Shown: piece by piece, positions 19,112-29,714 of the stretch
Layout: every line of letters begins with the position of its first letter
Numbering within the stretch: position 1 is the first letter of the stretch
NCBI GenBank assembly: GCA_900116485.1
Contig: FPAX01000004.1
Span: forward strand, 120,206-184,205
Direction of reading: 5' to 3'
DNA length: 64,000 nt
Origin: Selenomonas sp. GACV-9
GTDB taxonomy: Bacteria > Bacillota > Negativicutes > Selenomonadales > Selenomonadaceae
Notes under the pieces: generated by a model
Databases searched by the model: none
Told to the model about the DNA's origin: nothing
Seen by the model: only the letters and a program-made list of their open reading frames with translations
Position numbers and translations under genes: made by a program

Positions 19112-20230
19112 ATGTACTTGGGATTGACAAGTAGTCACGAATTGTCTGACAGAAGAGTGCCTATTGTATTTTGGGGATCGGGCATGGTTTATCAGAATTT
19201 TTGTGAGATGATTAATCTTGATAATGATATAATTGGCGTTGTGGATAATTATACCGCCAGCTGGGGTAGGAGAATATTTTACCGTGGCAGGAGTTTGGAA
19301 ATTATGTCACCGCAAGAAGCGATTCGACGTGGTGGTCGTAAAGCTGAATGGATATTGACAACAGGAGTCAATGCAACAATGGAGATTCTGCTTCAGCTTA
19401 GTAAAATAGCTGAACTGAAAGATACTGTATGTTACACAGCTTATAGCATCATGGCGGTATACTCCTACGAAGGACATAAAATCCCTAGTACATTTCGATT
19501 GGAAGAAAAGCAAATTATTCCCCATATCATACATTATTGTTGGTTTGGGGGAAGGCCCTTGCCTGAATTATATCAAAACTGCATAGACAGTTGGAACAAG
19601 AACTGTCCTGGTTGGGAAATCAGAAGGTGGGATGAAAATAATTATGATATCAGCAAACATCATTACATGAAGCAAGCAGCTGAACAGGGATGTTGGGCAT
19701 TTGTGTCTGATTATGCACGTAAGGATGTTGTTTATCAGTATGGCGGAATTTATTTAGATGCAGATGTAGAGGTGTTGCGTCCCTTGGATGAATTGTGCTA
19801 CCAGAAGGGATTTTGTGCCTTTGTACGTAATCAAATTGCTACTGGACTTGGATTCGGAGGACAGGCTTACAATAGCGTAATTAAAGAATGGATGGATGTA
19901 TACGATACGGAGTCGTTCATGATGAAAAAGCGAACAGAGATGAAGATATGTATGGATTATGAAACAGAAATTCTGGAACGACATGGTTTGATTCGAAATG
20001 GTGATTTGCAGTACCTTCAAGGTATGACGGTGTACCCAGGCGAGTTGTTTATAGATGAAGGTGTATGCTGTGGCTATGAATACGTGAGTGATAAGACGTT
20101 TATTATTCATAGAAATGGAGGATCTTGGTTTGGAGAAAGGAAGGGAGCCATGCGGGCATTGGCAAGATTGCATGCACGATTGCATGAGAGTAGTTTTATT
20201 TATCTTGATGGAGATTCTTTAACGCAATAA
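19112..20230 (+). CDS. GT32-family (OCH1-like) glycosyltransferase with N-terminal Rossmann-like module
   Basis: A 372-residue protein with a strong GGGAGAGG site. Residues about 15-115 are the recurrent module (VPIVFWGSGMVYQNF, then GVVDNY). Residues about 130-330 are a DXD-type transferase of family 32, as in capsular polysaccharide synthesis proteins: PHIIHYCWFGG at the start, WEIRRWDENNYD, FVSDYARKDVVYQYGGIYLDADVEVL with the metal-binding DAD, and the late HRNGGSW. It probably transfers a hexose to the glycan from a nucleotide sugar in the cytoplasm. It ends just before IS3 debris. Confidence 0.83.
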   Translation: MYLGLTSSHELSDRRVPIVFWGSGMVYQNFCEMINLDNDIIGVVDNYTASWGRRIFYRGRSLEIMSPQEAIRRGGRKAEWILTTGVNATMEILLQLSKIAELKDTVCYTAYSIMAVYSYEGHKIPSTFRLEEKQIIPHIIHYCWFGGRPLPELYQNCIDSWNKNCPGWEIRRWDENNYDISKHHYMKQAAEQGCWAFVSDYARKDVVYQYGGIYLDADVEVLRPLDELCYQKGFCAFVRNQIATGLGFGGQAYNSVIKEWMDVYDTESFMMKKRTEMKICMDYETEILERHGLIRNGDLQYLQGMTVYPGELFIDEGVCCGYEYVSDKTFIIHRNGGSWFGERKGAMRALARLHARLHESSFIYLDGDSLTQ

Positions 20231-20302
20231 GCCTATACTACTTAAATGTAAATTGGAGCTGATTTACAGTAATTTATGGATGATTTTTCGGATGTTACGT
20301 GA

Positions 20303-20677
<375 letters not shown>

Positions 20678-20724
20678 TAAAATCGAGAGAATCCTTTCGT
20701 TTTGGGTGCCTAACCACGCGGGGA

Positions 20725-21218
20725 ATGGTCATTATACCTATTATGCGTGATGTAATAAAGGTATATCCAAAAGCAAAACTGAAGCTAGTAGGAAGCAAGG
20801 ATCGTGAGTATGAGTATAATCTCCTTGTGGATAATATTAGGCGATATAATTTAGAGAGTAACATAGAAATATGTGGATATCATAAAATAGTAGATGATTT
20901 TTATAAAATTGCAGATGTTTTTTGTTTACATCATCATATGAAAGTTTTTCGCAAGTAATCATAGAAAGTAAACAATGGGGATTGCCTATGGTTATGTATG
21001 AGATTCCTTGGCTGGAACTTACAAGATCTGGGAGAGGTTATATGGCAGTTTCACAAGGTGATACTGTTGCAGCAGCTAATGCAATAATAAAACTATTAGA
21101 TGATGTTGAATACCGAAAAAAGATGGGAGAAGAAGCTAGAAAAAGTGTGGAAGAATTTTTGGAATTTGATGTGTATAATGCATGGCGTGAAATTTTTGGC
21201 GATATTTATGGTGGGTGA
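20725..21218 (+). pseudogene. Family 4 glycosyltransferase C-terminal fragment, frameshifted
   Basis: Two overlapping frames together give the donor-binding half of a GT-B family 4 (group 1) transferase: KLKLVGSK, NIEICGYHKIVDDFYKIADVF, then SSYESFSQVIIESKQWGLP with the E-x7-E type motif. The join is at a T-run of six (20918-20923), where seven would restore ADVFLFTSSYESF. The N-terminal acceptor domain is absent, and the fragment begins next to IS3 debris, suggesting an IS-linked deletion. Not functional as it stands. Confidence 0.75.
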
Positions 21219-21262
21219 TTATCAGAGTAGGATGATATGTATTTGTTATGAGGGAGGTTCTG

Positions 21263-22315
21263 ATGGCAGCTTTACCTATATGTTTTAATAAGGAAGATAG
21301 GATAGCAATTATTGCACCACACCCAGATGATGAATGTATTGGAGTAGGTGGGGTGATGTTAAAATATCCTTCGCAATGTGATTTATTTATTGTGACAGAT
21401 GGCAGGCAGGGGAATATATTAGTAGAGCCGGATGTCGAAGCGCGTATACGACGAGAGCAGTTTGAAGAAGAAATGAAGTTGGTCAAAGTTAATACCTATT
21501 ATTGGTTAGGTTATCAAGATGGAGCTTTGATGTCGTATTCAAATAATATCCTTGCGGATATAGATTTTTCTTGTTATACAAAGATTTTTATTCCATGGGG
21601 GGATGATAATCATTCAGATCATGCAGCTGTGTGGTCCTTGGCAATTGAATGTCTTCAAAAGAAGGCTGTGAAAGCTGAAGTTTATCAGTACGAGGTTCAT
21701 GTTCCCTTTCATGACGTATCTCATTATGTGGATATCACAGAGATGATAGAAAAAAAAATTGAATTAATTAATTGCCATAAAGACCAAGTTAATGCGGTGC
21801 CATATTCGGAGATAGCAAGAGCATTGGGGAAGTATCGTGCATGTCAAGGCAATGAGATTAATTCATATTGGGAAACTTTCCTTAAAGTTGATCTTCAAGG
21901 TGATAGCAATTGCAATAGTGTTTGTGAGAGAGAAAAAACACTTCAAAAATATCAATCTTTTTATCGGCTGTTGTTACGGTGGCTAAAAATACATCAGTAT
22001 GGGAAGAAAGTCACTGATTGTTTATTGGATAATCAGTGGAGAAAAATAACAATTTATGGGTTTTCTTCCTTGGGAAGGTTATTTTATGAAGAGTTAGATT
22101 TTAAAAAGATTGAATTGATAAATATTTTAGATTCAAGAGATATACAAGATAACATAGAAGGAATTCCAATATTAAAACCGGAAAAGGGTGATACTTGTGT
22201 TGATGCAGTAATTGTGACAGCTATTACATCGTATAATGAAATAGAGGAAAAGTTAAAAGAGATGGGATATTCAAATATTGTTTCTTTACAATATGTACTG
22301 GAAAAATGTGTTTAA
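21263..22315 (+). CDS. PIG-L family deacetylase with C-terminal Rossmann-like module
   Basis: ATG 21263 is preferred because GGGAGG lies just upstream of it, inside the longer frame from 21248. Residues about 10-210 form a LmbE/PIG-L zinc deacetylase: IIAPHPDDECIGVGG with the zinc-binding HPDD, the NHSDH zinc motif, and a late HKDQ. Residues about 250-350 are the recurrent module (ITIYGFSSLGRLFYEEL, ILDSRD, GIPILKP). PIG-L enzymes remove acetyl groups from N-acetylhexosamines of lipids, antibiotics or glycans. Here the natural target is an N-acetylated sugar of the surface glycan. Confidence 0.85.
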   Translation: MAALPICFNKEDRIAIIAPHPDDECIGVGGVMLKYPSQCDLFIVTDGRQGNILVEPDVEARIRREQFEEEMKLVKVNTYYWLGYQDGALMSYSNNILADIDFSCYTKIFIPWGDDNHSDHAAVWSLAIECLQKKAVKAEVYQYEVHVPFHDVSHYVDITEMIEKKIELINCHKDQVNAVPYSEIARALGKYRACQGNEINSYWETFLKVDLQGDSNCNSVCEREKTLQKYQSFYRLLLRWLKIHQYGKKVTDCLLDNQWRKITIYGFSSLGRLFYEELDFKKIELINILDSRDIQDNIEGIPILKPEKGDTCVDAVIVTAITSYNEIEEKLKEMGYSNIVSLQYVLEKCV

Positions 22316-22379
22316 TCATAGAATAATAATTATTTATATCAATTTTATAAGATGTATATATACTGGAGTGTGACTGGCC

Positions 22380-23489
22380 TTGGTTGCATCTTTTATATCA
22401 GATGATTTGGTTTATAATAGGTTTGATTTGTTCTTTGAGGATATAAAAGAACTAACTTATAATTATAATGGAATTCTTTATAAAATAATTTGCCATTGTA
22501 CTGATAAGAGTGCTTCATTAAATATATGGGGAAAAGTGTTTCCTCAACCTGTTATAGAGCAATGCATAAGAGATGTCTTTCGTTTATATCCTCAAATAAT
22601 ATATATATGTGTAGTTAGAGCTGGTAATAACTATAAAGATTTATTGTATAGGAGTAATAACATATTTATTTTTATGCCGACATCTAGCGATTTATTAATG
22701 CAAAGATTAAAAAAAAAGCATCGATATAATCTTCGAAGGGAAAGAAGACTATTAGAGGAAGCAATTGGTGTGATAACTACAGAAATATGTTCAAGAGATT
22801 ATATTTCTGACAAGCTTGTAGAACAGTATTTTGAGTGGAAAAAAAAGACACATGAAGTTGAATATGGATTATCAGCTAAGGAGTATTTAACAACATATCA
22901 TGTGACACACGCTATGTTGCTGCTAGCTTCGTCTAAATTGGTAGGGGTGGTGTTTTATTGCAAAATAAATTCCACAGTGTATTTAGAGAATTTCGCTTAT
23001 GATTATAATTTTAAGAAGTATTCAATTGGTGGTGTGCAATATCAATTGTTTTTAGAAAAAATGATTGATACAGGAGTCGGAATCGTTTTTCTTGGCGGAG
23101 GTGGCTATGAATATAAAAAGTATTTCGGATCAATTGATTGCAATACATATAGTGGAAAACTTTATAGTCCATATGGGATTAGTTTAATAAATCGGTGGAT
23201 GGAAAAAGAAGCAATAAAAAATGTTGCAATTTATGGATTTGGTGCCATGGGAAAAGCTTTTTTATCGCTTGGTGAAAATTTAAATATAAATATATGCTAT
23301 GCTATTGATGCAAAACAAATCGAAGACGAATATATTAAAGTTTACAATCCACAAGATATTTTACCCAAAGTAGATGCGATTTTTATTGCAATGAAAAAGC
23401 ATGATGAAAATGTTGAAAAACTATTGAAGTCGAAATTTAATCATGTGTATTATGTTGATGATTTTGCTAAATTGGTTTGTGAGGAGTAA
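22380..23489 (+). CDS. GNAT/FemAB-like acyltransferase with C-terminal Rossmann-like module
   Basis: The start is a TTG with GGAG eleven bases upstream. Residues about 95-270 resemble CelD/BcsL-type and FemAB-like acetyltransferases: LKKKHRYNLRRERRLLEE, the central LVGVVFYCKINSTVYLEN strands, and GGVQYQLFLEKMID. Residues about 280-365 are the recurrent module (VAIYGFGAMGKAFL, YAIDAK). It may N-acylate an amino sugar exposed by the PIG-L deacetylase encoded immediately upstream, so that one acyl group is swapped for another. That pairing is inferred. Alternative: aminoacyl transfer. Confidence 0.65.
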   Translation: MVASFISDDLVYNRFDLFFEDIKELTYNYNGILYKIICHCTDKSASLNIWGKVFPQPVIEQCIRDVFRLYPQIIYICVVRAGNNYKDLLYRSNNIFIFMPTSSDLLMQRLKKKHRYNLRRERRLLEEAIGVITTEICSRDYISDKLVEQYFEWKKKTHEVEYGLSAKEYLTTYHVTHAMLLLASSKLVGVVFYCKINSTVYLENFAYDYNFKKYSIGGVQYQLFLEKMIDTGVGIVFLGGGGYEYKKYFGSIDCNTYSGKLYSPYGISLINRWMEKEAIKNVAIYGFGAMGKAFLSLGENLNINICYAIDAKQIEDEYIKVYNPQDILPKVDAIFIAMKKHDENVEKLLKSKFNHVYYVDDFAKLVCEE

Positions 23490-23493
23490 GTAA

Positions 23494-25038
23494 ATGAAAG
23501 TACTTGCATTGTATTTGCCGCAGTTTCATAAAGTTAAGGAAAATGATGAATGGTGGGGAGAGGGGTTTACCGAGTGGACAACAGTAAAGTCGGCTGAGAA
23601 GCTTTTCGACAATCACGAGCAGCCAAGGGTGCCATTAAATAATAATTATTATGATTTGTTAGATATGGATACGATGTGTTGGCAAGCAGATCTAATGCAT
23701 AAATATAATATAGATGGCATGTGTTTTTATCATTATTATTTTAAAAAAGGGAAAAAAATATTGGAGAAACCGGCCGAAAATTTATTGCGATGGAAACAGA
23801 TTGATATGCCTTTTTGTTTTTCGTGGGCAAACGAGTCTTGGGTTAGAACTTGGAGTAGACTATCAAGCGGTGAAGGAAATATTTGGACGATAAAACATGA
23901 TAAAAATAAAGACAATATTAGCGATGATGGTGTTTTGCTAGAACAAAATTATGGTAATGTATCTGATTGGGATGAACATTACCATTATTTAGTTAAATTT
24001 TTTCGGGATGATAGATATATAAAATATATGGGAATGCCTGTTTTTATAATTTATAAGCCCAATAATATTCCGTGTCTATTTGATATGTTGAAACGATGGG
24101 ATTATTTAGCACAACTTGATGGATTTCCCGGTATATACACTATAGGAACAAATGTAAATGATCCTAAAAAGTATGGATTGAAGGGAAATTACATTCAGGA
24201 ACCCAATGATACAACTGCTCGATTTGATTCAATGCTCTATTCCAACAAAGATAATATAATGCAGAGTCTAGATTATCAAGACGTATGGAATAATCTTATA
24301 TATAAAGAAGTTCCTACAGGAACTTCTTTGGGGGGGTTTGTTGGGTATGATGATACACCTAGGCATGGAAAGCAAGGATGTGTTATTCGATATCGTAATC
24401 CATATATTTTTTATGAAGGAATGAAAAAATTGATAAATAAGGCAAATCGAATACAGGCCCCCTTCATATTTATAAATGCATGGAACGAGTGGGGCGAAGG
24501 AATGTATTTAGAGCCTGATGAAAAATATGGAACGCAATTTTTGGAAGCATTTCATCAAGCCAGAAAGGATAGTAATAGATTAAGATTTAGTAGGGACTCT
24601 TTGAAAGAAGATGACGGTGATAGTTTGTCTGTATTACGTAAGGAAAATGAATCTCTTAATTATTTGATAGCTAAATATCGTGGCTTTTGGAAAGTTTTAG
24701 ATACATGGATGACTTCAATGGAAAATGGAGAATCACCTGTTGATATCTTGAAAAAAATGGGTTACAAAAAAATTGCTATTTATGGTTATGGAATGCTTGG
24801 CAAACACCTTGTTTTTCAAATGAAGGAAAAAGGGATGAGAGTCGATTATGTTATAGAAAGACAGAAAGGAAAAGAAACAAATGGGATTCCTTTATTTGTT
24901 TTGGATGACGACTTGCCGTTTGTAGATGTTATCATAGTAAGTGTTTTATATGATTATGCTAATATAAAGAACTGCATAAAAAAGAAACTGAATGTAGAGA
25001 TAATGTCAATCGAAGAATTATTAGATAAAAGTAAGTAG
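23494..25038 (+). CDS. WbsX-like (GH99-like) protein with C-terminal Rossmann-like module
   Basis: A 514-residue protein. Residues 1-355 match the WbsX family of O-antigen loci, whose fold is like glycoside hydrolase family 99. Blocks seen are ALYLPQFHKVKENDEWWGEGFTEW read in two parts, CFSWANESW, VFIIYKP, and NAWNEWGEG with the acidic pair. Residues about 425-510 hold the recurrent module (IAIYGYGMLGKHL, then YVIERQ). A GAGGAG site lies 9 bases before ATG. WbsX proteins are common in O-antigen clusters, and their reaction is unsettled between transferase and endo-hydrolase. The family name is secure; the chemistry is not. Confidence 0.82.
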   Translation: MKVLALYLPQFHKVKENDEWWGEGFTEWTTVKSAEKLFDNHEQPRVPLNNNYYDLLDMDTMCWQADLMHKYNIDGMCFYHYYFKKGKKILEKPAENLLRWKQIDMPFCFSWANESWVRTWSRLSSGEGNIWTIKHDKNKDNISDDGVLLEQNYGNVSDWDEHYHYLVKFFRDDRYIKYMGMPVFIIYKPNNIPCLFDMLKRWDYLAQLDGFPGIYTIGTNVNDPKKYGLKGNYIQEPNDTTARFDSMLYSNKDNIMQSLDYQDVWNNLIYKEVPTGTSLGGFVGYDDTPRHGKQGCVIRYRNPYIFYEGMKKLINKANRIQAPFIFINAWNEWGEGMYLEPDEKYGTQFLEAFHQARKDSNRLRFSRDSLKEDDGDSLSVLRKENESLNYLIAKYRGFWKVLDTWMTSMENGESPVDILKKMGYKKIAIYGYGMLGKHLVFQMKEKGMRVDYVIERQKGKETNGIPLFVLDDDLPFVDVIIVSVLYDYANIKNCIKKKLNVEIMSIEELLDKSK

Positions 25039-25156
25039 ACTTACTATCGTAAATGTAGGTGTGATTAGGTAAGATAAATATACTTTTTATATATTATAGT
25101 AATTATGATTATGCTGCATATTAAAGAATGTAGAATAGTTGATGTTGGAGAGTAAA

Positions 25157-26422
25157 ATGCTAGACTTAAGTATTCTTATTCCTGTATATAATGTGGAAAA
25201 TTTTCTGGAACGATGTGTCAATTCAATACTTCATCAAACTATTAATAATTTTGAGATTGTTCTCGTCGATGATGGTTCTACCGATAAATCTGGTAAAATA
25301 TGTGATTGGTTGGCAAAGAAAGATAAAAGAATAAAAGTTATTCATAAAGAAAATGGTGGCTTAGCGAGTGCAAGAATTGCTGGAATAAAAAATAGCGCTG
25401 GAAAGTATATAGGGTTTGTTGACAGCGACGATTATGTGGATCCAACGATGTTTGAGCAATTGTTAAAACCAACACGTGACTGCGGACATGTTGACATCAG
25501 CATTGGTGGACATGTTGTTGACCAGATGGATGGTAGAATTACTATTCCGTGCAAAGCGCACGAGAGTCAAGTGTGGATTGATGGAATATCAGCAATGGCT
25601 GAAATGTTTAAAGGGGATAAATTTGTTTGGAGTCTTTGTGACAAAATCTATAATAGAGATTTATTTACTGATGATGTTTTAGCATGTTGGCCCAATTCAC
25701 ATGGAGAGGATACATTTGTTAATTCTGTAGTTATGCCTAAAGCAAAAAAAATTATTTTTCAGCCTATATATGGATATCATTATTGTATGCATTCGGAAAG
25801 TATGATGCATACAAACTTTAATCCAAGTAAATTAGCAACCGTGTATATTGTAGCTGGTATTATGGAGAAGTATCAAGATTATCCATCACTCATAACAGCT
25901 TTGAGTAATCAGTTGTTTGGATATTTGCTTACTTATTTAAAAAATATGCAGGATGAAGCGCCGAAATATGATGTAGAATTAGATAAATGTCGAACTATTG
26001 CTCAAAAATGGCTAATTAATAATAATAGTCTTGATTTATTTAAAAGACATATTTTGGAAGTTTTATTGTTGGATCACGTTGGGTTTTTAAATTGGCAACA
26101 AAGCGAAAGAAAAAAACTTGAAACGAATTACTATTGCGGGCAAAAAAAATTATATATATATGGAACAGGTATTTATGGAAGGAGAACAGCAGAGTATTTA
26201 GAAAAAAATAAAATAAAGATCGATGGTTTTGTCGTGAGTGATTATGAACATAAAAAGATAATTGAGAATATAAATTATCCAGTTTACGTGATTGATCAAA
26301 TAAATACAGATGCAAATATATTGCTTGGATTAGGTATTGAAAATACCATTACTGTTATAGAAAGATTGAGAGGTAAATATAAAAATATTTATCCAATGTG
26401 TGTTTTTTTGTTGTGCTGTTAA
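25157..26422 (+). CDS. Family 2 glycosyltransferase with C-terminal Rossmann-like module
   Basis: ATG 25157 is chosen because TTGGAGAG lies 7 bases upstream; longer TTG/ATG starts exist at 25139. Residues 1-220: LSILIPVYNVENFLERC, DDGSTDKSGKIC, NGGLASARIAGI and FVDSDDYVDP with the DXD site. Residues about 325-420 are the recurrent module (LYIYGTGIYGRRTAEYL, FVVSDY, YPVYVID). It probably adds a sugar during glycan assembly. The gap of 118 bases before it has no gene. Confidence 0.82.
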   Translation: MLDLSILIPVYNVENFLERCVNSILHQTINNFEIVLVDDGSTDKSGKICDWLAKKDKRIKVIHKENGGLASARIAGIKNSAGKYIGFVDSDDYVDPTMFEQLLKPTRDCGHVDISIGGHVVDQMDGRITIPCKAHESQVWIDGISAMAEMFKGDKFVWSLCDKIYNRDLFTDDVLACWPNSHGEDTFVNSVVMPKAKKIIFQPIYGYHYCMHSESMMHTNFNPSKLATVYIVAGIMEKYQDYPSLITALSNQLFGYLLTYLKNMQDEAPKYDVELDKCRTIAQKWLINNNSLDLFKRHILEVLLLDHVGFLNWQQSERKKLETNYYCGQKKLYIYGTGIYGRRTAEYLEKNKIKIDGFVVSDYEHKKIIENINYPVYVIDQINTDANILLGLGIENTITVIERLRGKYKNIYPMCVFLLCC

Positions 26423-26494
26423 ATGATTACTAGATACGATTGGAATTTTTCATTATCTGTTGGATGATGTTTTTACTTAAAAGGAATATTACCT

Positions 26495-27925
26495 ATGTGG
26501 AAATATAGATTGCCGTATGAGAAAATAGAATATGGCTCTAATATCATAATATATGGAGCTGGGCTGATTGGAAGAGAGTATGTTGGACAAATTTATGAAT
26601 TGAATTATGCAAACATTATAGCTGTTGTTGATAAAATGTGGACTAATTACAAATCTGAAAGCATACAGGTAGTTGGTATAGAAAAAATTAGAAAACTGAA
26701 GTTTGATAAAATTATAATAGCGATAAAATCAAAAGATATCCGTGATGAAGTGGTAAGACAATTGCATAACGAATATGATATTTCTATTGATAAGATTATA
26801 GCTGATCCGCCTGTTATATATGAGACGAATAGTGATATTATATATTATAAGTCACCGTGTGATTCATCTTGCGGTGACCAAGCTGTGACTGTAGCCGTAC
26901 TTTTGGGTAAAGGAATTGGTGATGCAATTATATCTAAACGCTTTATATGCGAGCTGGCCAATGTGTGCGATGAAAATATTTCGATAGATTTATATGTGGA
27001 TGAACATATACTTGAGTTTTGTAAAGTCTTATTTAGTGATGCTGGTTATATAAAGAATATTTACGCGCGAGGAACGATTCCATTCGATAGTCTTGCTTAC
27101 AATTATGATTTAGCGATATATCCAGCGTATATCCTATATGTCTATAATGTAAATTATATTAGCATGTTGAGAAAGAATGAAAAATTTGCAGAAAAAATTA
27201 GTTTTATGTTGCAGCAGCTAAAAAAACAAGATTATAATAATAGTCATTATATAGAAAATAGTATTTTGTTTGCTCGTTGCAAAAAGAAGGGGGTAAATGC
27301 ATATACTTATTATAGTTTTGATGGATTGTTTGATATAAAGGACACCTATGTTCATATCCCTATGTGTGAGAAGTATAAAACACGATTTGAGGAAATAAAT
27401 CTTCCTGAAAAGTTTATCACAATAAATTTTGGGTGGGGATATAATGAACATGAAAAAGAAAAGAATTATATTCCAAATAAGGTTTGGCCAATAAAGAGGT
27501 ACGAAGAATTTATTGGCTTCTTTAAGAAAAAATATCCTGATATTTCTATTGTTCAGTTAGGACTAAGAGATAGTTATAGAATTAAAGGTGTAAATCAATA
27601 TATATTTGATGAAAATATCGAGGTTGTCAAATATATTTTACAGGCATCACGTTTACATGTAGATTGTGAAGGCGGTTTAGTACATATTGCTACGCAATTG
27701 GGGACGAAGTGCGCGGTGCTTTTTGGACCTACGCCAGCGCACTATTTTGGATATCCACAAAATATCAATATTGTTTCTGATGTATGTAGTGATTGCTATT
27801 ACTTAGATGAGGATTATTCTGTGTGTTATCGTCTCTTGGAAAAGCCTGAATGTATGTGGGGGATTACAGCAACTCAGGTTATGGATGCGATAGATGGGTA
27901 TTTGTCGAGCGTTCTGGATAAATAG
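26495..27925 (+). CDS. Rossmann-like module fused to GT9-like (heptosyltransferase-type) glycosyltransferase
   Basis: Residues about 12-115 are the recurrent module (NIIIYGAGLIGREYV, AVVDKM). Residues about 135-470 look like a family 9 GT-B transferase. It starts with LLGKGIGDAIISKRF (compare the G-D-hydrophobic loop of heptosyltransferases) and ends with HVDCEGGLVHIATQLGTKCAVLFGPT, the donor-binding block of that family. A cysteine cluster near the end (DVCSDCYYLDE, CMWG) is also common in this subgroup. It probably transfers a heptose or other sugar onto the glycan. It is followed 12 bases later by the next gene's start. Confidence 0.8.
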   Translation: MWKYRLPYEKIEYGSNIIIYGAGLIGREYVGQIYELNYANIIAVVDKMWTNYKSESIQVVGIEKIRKLKFDKIIIAIKSKDIRDEVVRQLHNEYDISIDKIIADPPVIYETNSDIIYYKSPCDSSCGDQAVTVAVLLGKGIGDAIISKRFICELANVCDENISIDLYVDEHILEFCKVLFSDAGYIKNIYARGTIPFDSLAYNYDLAIYPAYILYVYNVNYISMLRKNEKFAEKISFMLQQLKKQDYNNSHYIENSILFARCKKKGVNAYTYYSFDGLFDIKDTYVHIPMCEKYKTRFEEINLPEKFITINFGWGYNEHEKEKNYIPNKVWPIKRYEEFIGFFKKKYPDISIVQLGLRDSYRIKGVNQYIFDENIEVVKYILQASRLHVDCEGGLVHIATQLGTKCAVLFGPTPAHYFGYPQNINIVSDVCSDCYYLDEDYSVCYRLLEKPECMWGITATQVMDAIDGYLSSVLDK

Positions 27926-27937
27926 GAGGATGTTTTG

Positions 27938-29683
27938 ATGATAAGCTTATCGCAGGCGGCAAGAAAGTCAATAGACGAAACGCTGATTAAATACGGTCCG
28001 TATACTCGTTTTGTGATATATCCTTTCGGAGAAGGTGGAAAAATATTAAAAGGAATATTAAATTATGAGTATAATATTCAGGAAACAGCGATAATAGACA
28101 ATTATCTGGCACTAAATAATCCAGTTATTAAAGATATATCATATTTAAAAAATAATCATGATGTAATAGTATTGATTTCTAGCTATAGAACAGATAATTT
28201 TATCGATATACGGCAGCCAATTTACGAATTTGTTTCACTAGATAGATGCGTCGAGGTTTTCAGTGAATATATGCTAGGAAATAATTATTATGTGGATTTG
28301 TTAAGATTTACACAAGTGCATTGTGCTTATAGTGACTTGGTGCGGGTGGGAGATAAAAGACGTGGTTTTGTTTTAGCTGATGACTTGCAAAAGGGAAGAA
28401 TATATTCTTTTGAGACTATTGATGGATCTGATAGGGATAACCAGTGGATTTCCTCCTATGACTTTAAGATTTATCGATACAATAACGTGGATGCGTATTC
28501 TATGCTAATAAATGCTGTAATAGAAAATAATGATGCCAACTATGTTGATGATATGATTTTAAAAATAGATATGAAAGGATGTGAATGTGAATTTTTAGCT
28601 AAGGTATCAAGTGATAGATTAGCTTACTTCAGACAAATTGTGGTTGTGTTTTATAACGTAAACACAATGGACGAAAATAAGAGAAATCACATATTAAATT
28701 CCTTATCAAAATTATTTTCGACGCATAGAGTTATTCACATACATGGAAATAATGAGGGGAACTATATATCGTTATATAATCATATTTTCCCTGATGTGTG
28801 GGAAGTCACATATATGAGAAAAGATTTAGTTGGTGGTATAAAAGAGCCTGTTAGTCTACCGTTGGGTATCGATTGTCCACGGTGCGAATATAAAAAGGAT
28901 TTGTTGTTAGGAAATTGGAATGAACCTTTGGTAAACGATAATAATAAAACTGATTTATTTGAATGGTTTATAAAAAGATATTACGGTATAAAAGACAAAG
29001 TTTATGTTATAGGAGATTCACATGTAGGTTTCTTTTCTGGTAACGATTCGGAAGTTTTTATATACAAAAATGGTATAGGTGTTGGAAAGCCATGTATAGA
29101 TCCATTTAGAACGATTCATATTGGTCCGGCTTTGGCATATAATTTAAACAAATTAGGGACTAATACAAAAGCGAGAGAGAAAATCGACTATATCATAAAT
29201 AATGATATTATACCATATGGTAGTAAAATTATTTGTGTGTTCGGAGAAATCGATATTCGAGTTCATGTGTTTAAACATGTGAAAAATAAAGGAATTAGTT
29301 ATGAGGATGTTATTGATAAGATTATAGATAATTATATCGTGTTTTTAAGAATGCTAAAAAAGAATTATGATGTGTTTATATGGTGCCCTGTAGCACAACA
29401 AAGTGATAATTATGCTATGGATGAAAAATTTCCTCGCTGCGGAACTATGGTAGAAAGAAATATTGCAACAGAGTATTTCATTAATCAACTCTGTTCTAGG
29501 TGTGAAGAAATTGCTGGAATAAGGTGTGTGTCGATTTTTCACTCGCTTATCGATGAAAAATATAGAACAAAACTTGAGTTTTATAAAGATAAAGTTCATT
29601 TGTCGCAGAAGGCATGGAAATTAGCTGAAGATAAATTTGAACCGCTGGGGATTACTTGTAAAAGAAACTTAATCTGTAACTAA
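27938..29683 (+). CDS. Three-part protein: Rossmann-like module, degenerate FkbM-like domain, SGNH hydrolase
   Basis: AGGAGG lies 8 bases before ATG 27938. Residues about 20-110 keep the fold pattern of the recurrent module, but the loop is altered (FVIYPFGEGGKIL). Residues about 125-310 align with the FkbM-like half of the next gene's product; the motif DVEGAE there is DMKGCE here, losing an acidic residue. Residues about 350-575 are an SGNH/GDSL-like hydrolase: VYVIGDSHVGFF with the Ser block, VFGEIDIRVH, and the final DKVHLS with the His. It probably removes or transfers an acyl group on the glycan, with the middle domain acting as a non-catalytic binding unit. That role is inferred. Confidence 0.68.
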   Translation: MISLSQAARKSIDETLIKYGPYTRFVIYPFGEGGKILKGILNYEYNIQETAIIDNYLALNNPVIKDISYLKNNHDVIVLISSYRTDNFIDIRQPIYEFVSLDRCVEVFSEYMLGNNYYVDLLRFTQVHCAYSDLVRVGDKRRGFVLADDLQKGRIYSFETIDGSDRDNQWISSYDFKIYRYNNVDAYSMLINAVIENNDANYVDDMILKIDMKGCECEFLAKVSSDRLAYFRQIVVVFYNVNTMDENKRNHILNSLSKLFSTHRVIHIHGNNEGNYISLYNHIFPDVWEVTYMRKDLVGGIKEPVSLPLGIDCPRCEYKKDLLLGNWNEPLVNDNNKTDLFEWFIKRYYGIKDKVYVIGDSHVGFFSGNDSEVFIYKNGIGVGKPCIDPFRTIHIGPALAYNLNKLGTNTKAREKIDYIINNDIIPYGSKIICVFGEIDIRVHVFKHVKNKGISYEDVIDKIIDNYIVFLRMLKKNYDVFIWCPVAQQSDNYAMDEKFPRCGTMVERNIATEYFINQLCSRCEEIAGIRCVSIFHSLIDEKYRTKLEFYKDKVHLSQKAWKLAEDKFEPLGITCKRNLICN

Positions 29684-29714
29684 ACAAGGTCGTTGATGGG
29701 AGTGTTGATTTAAA

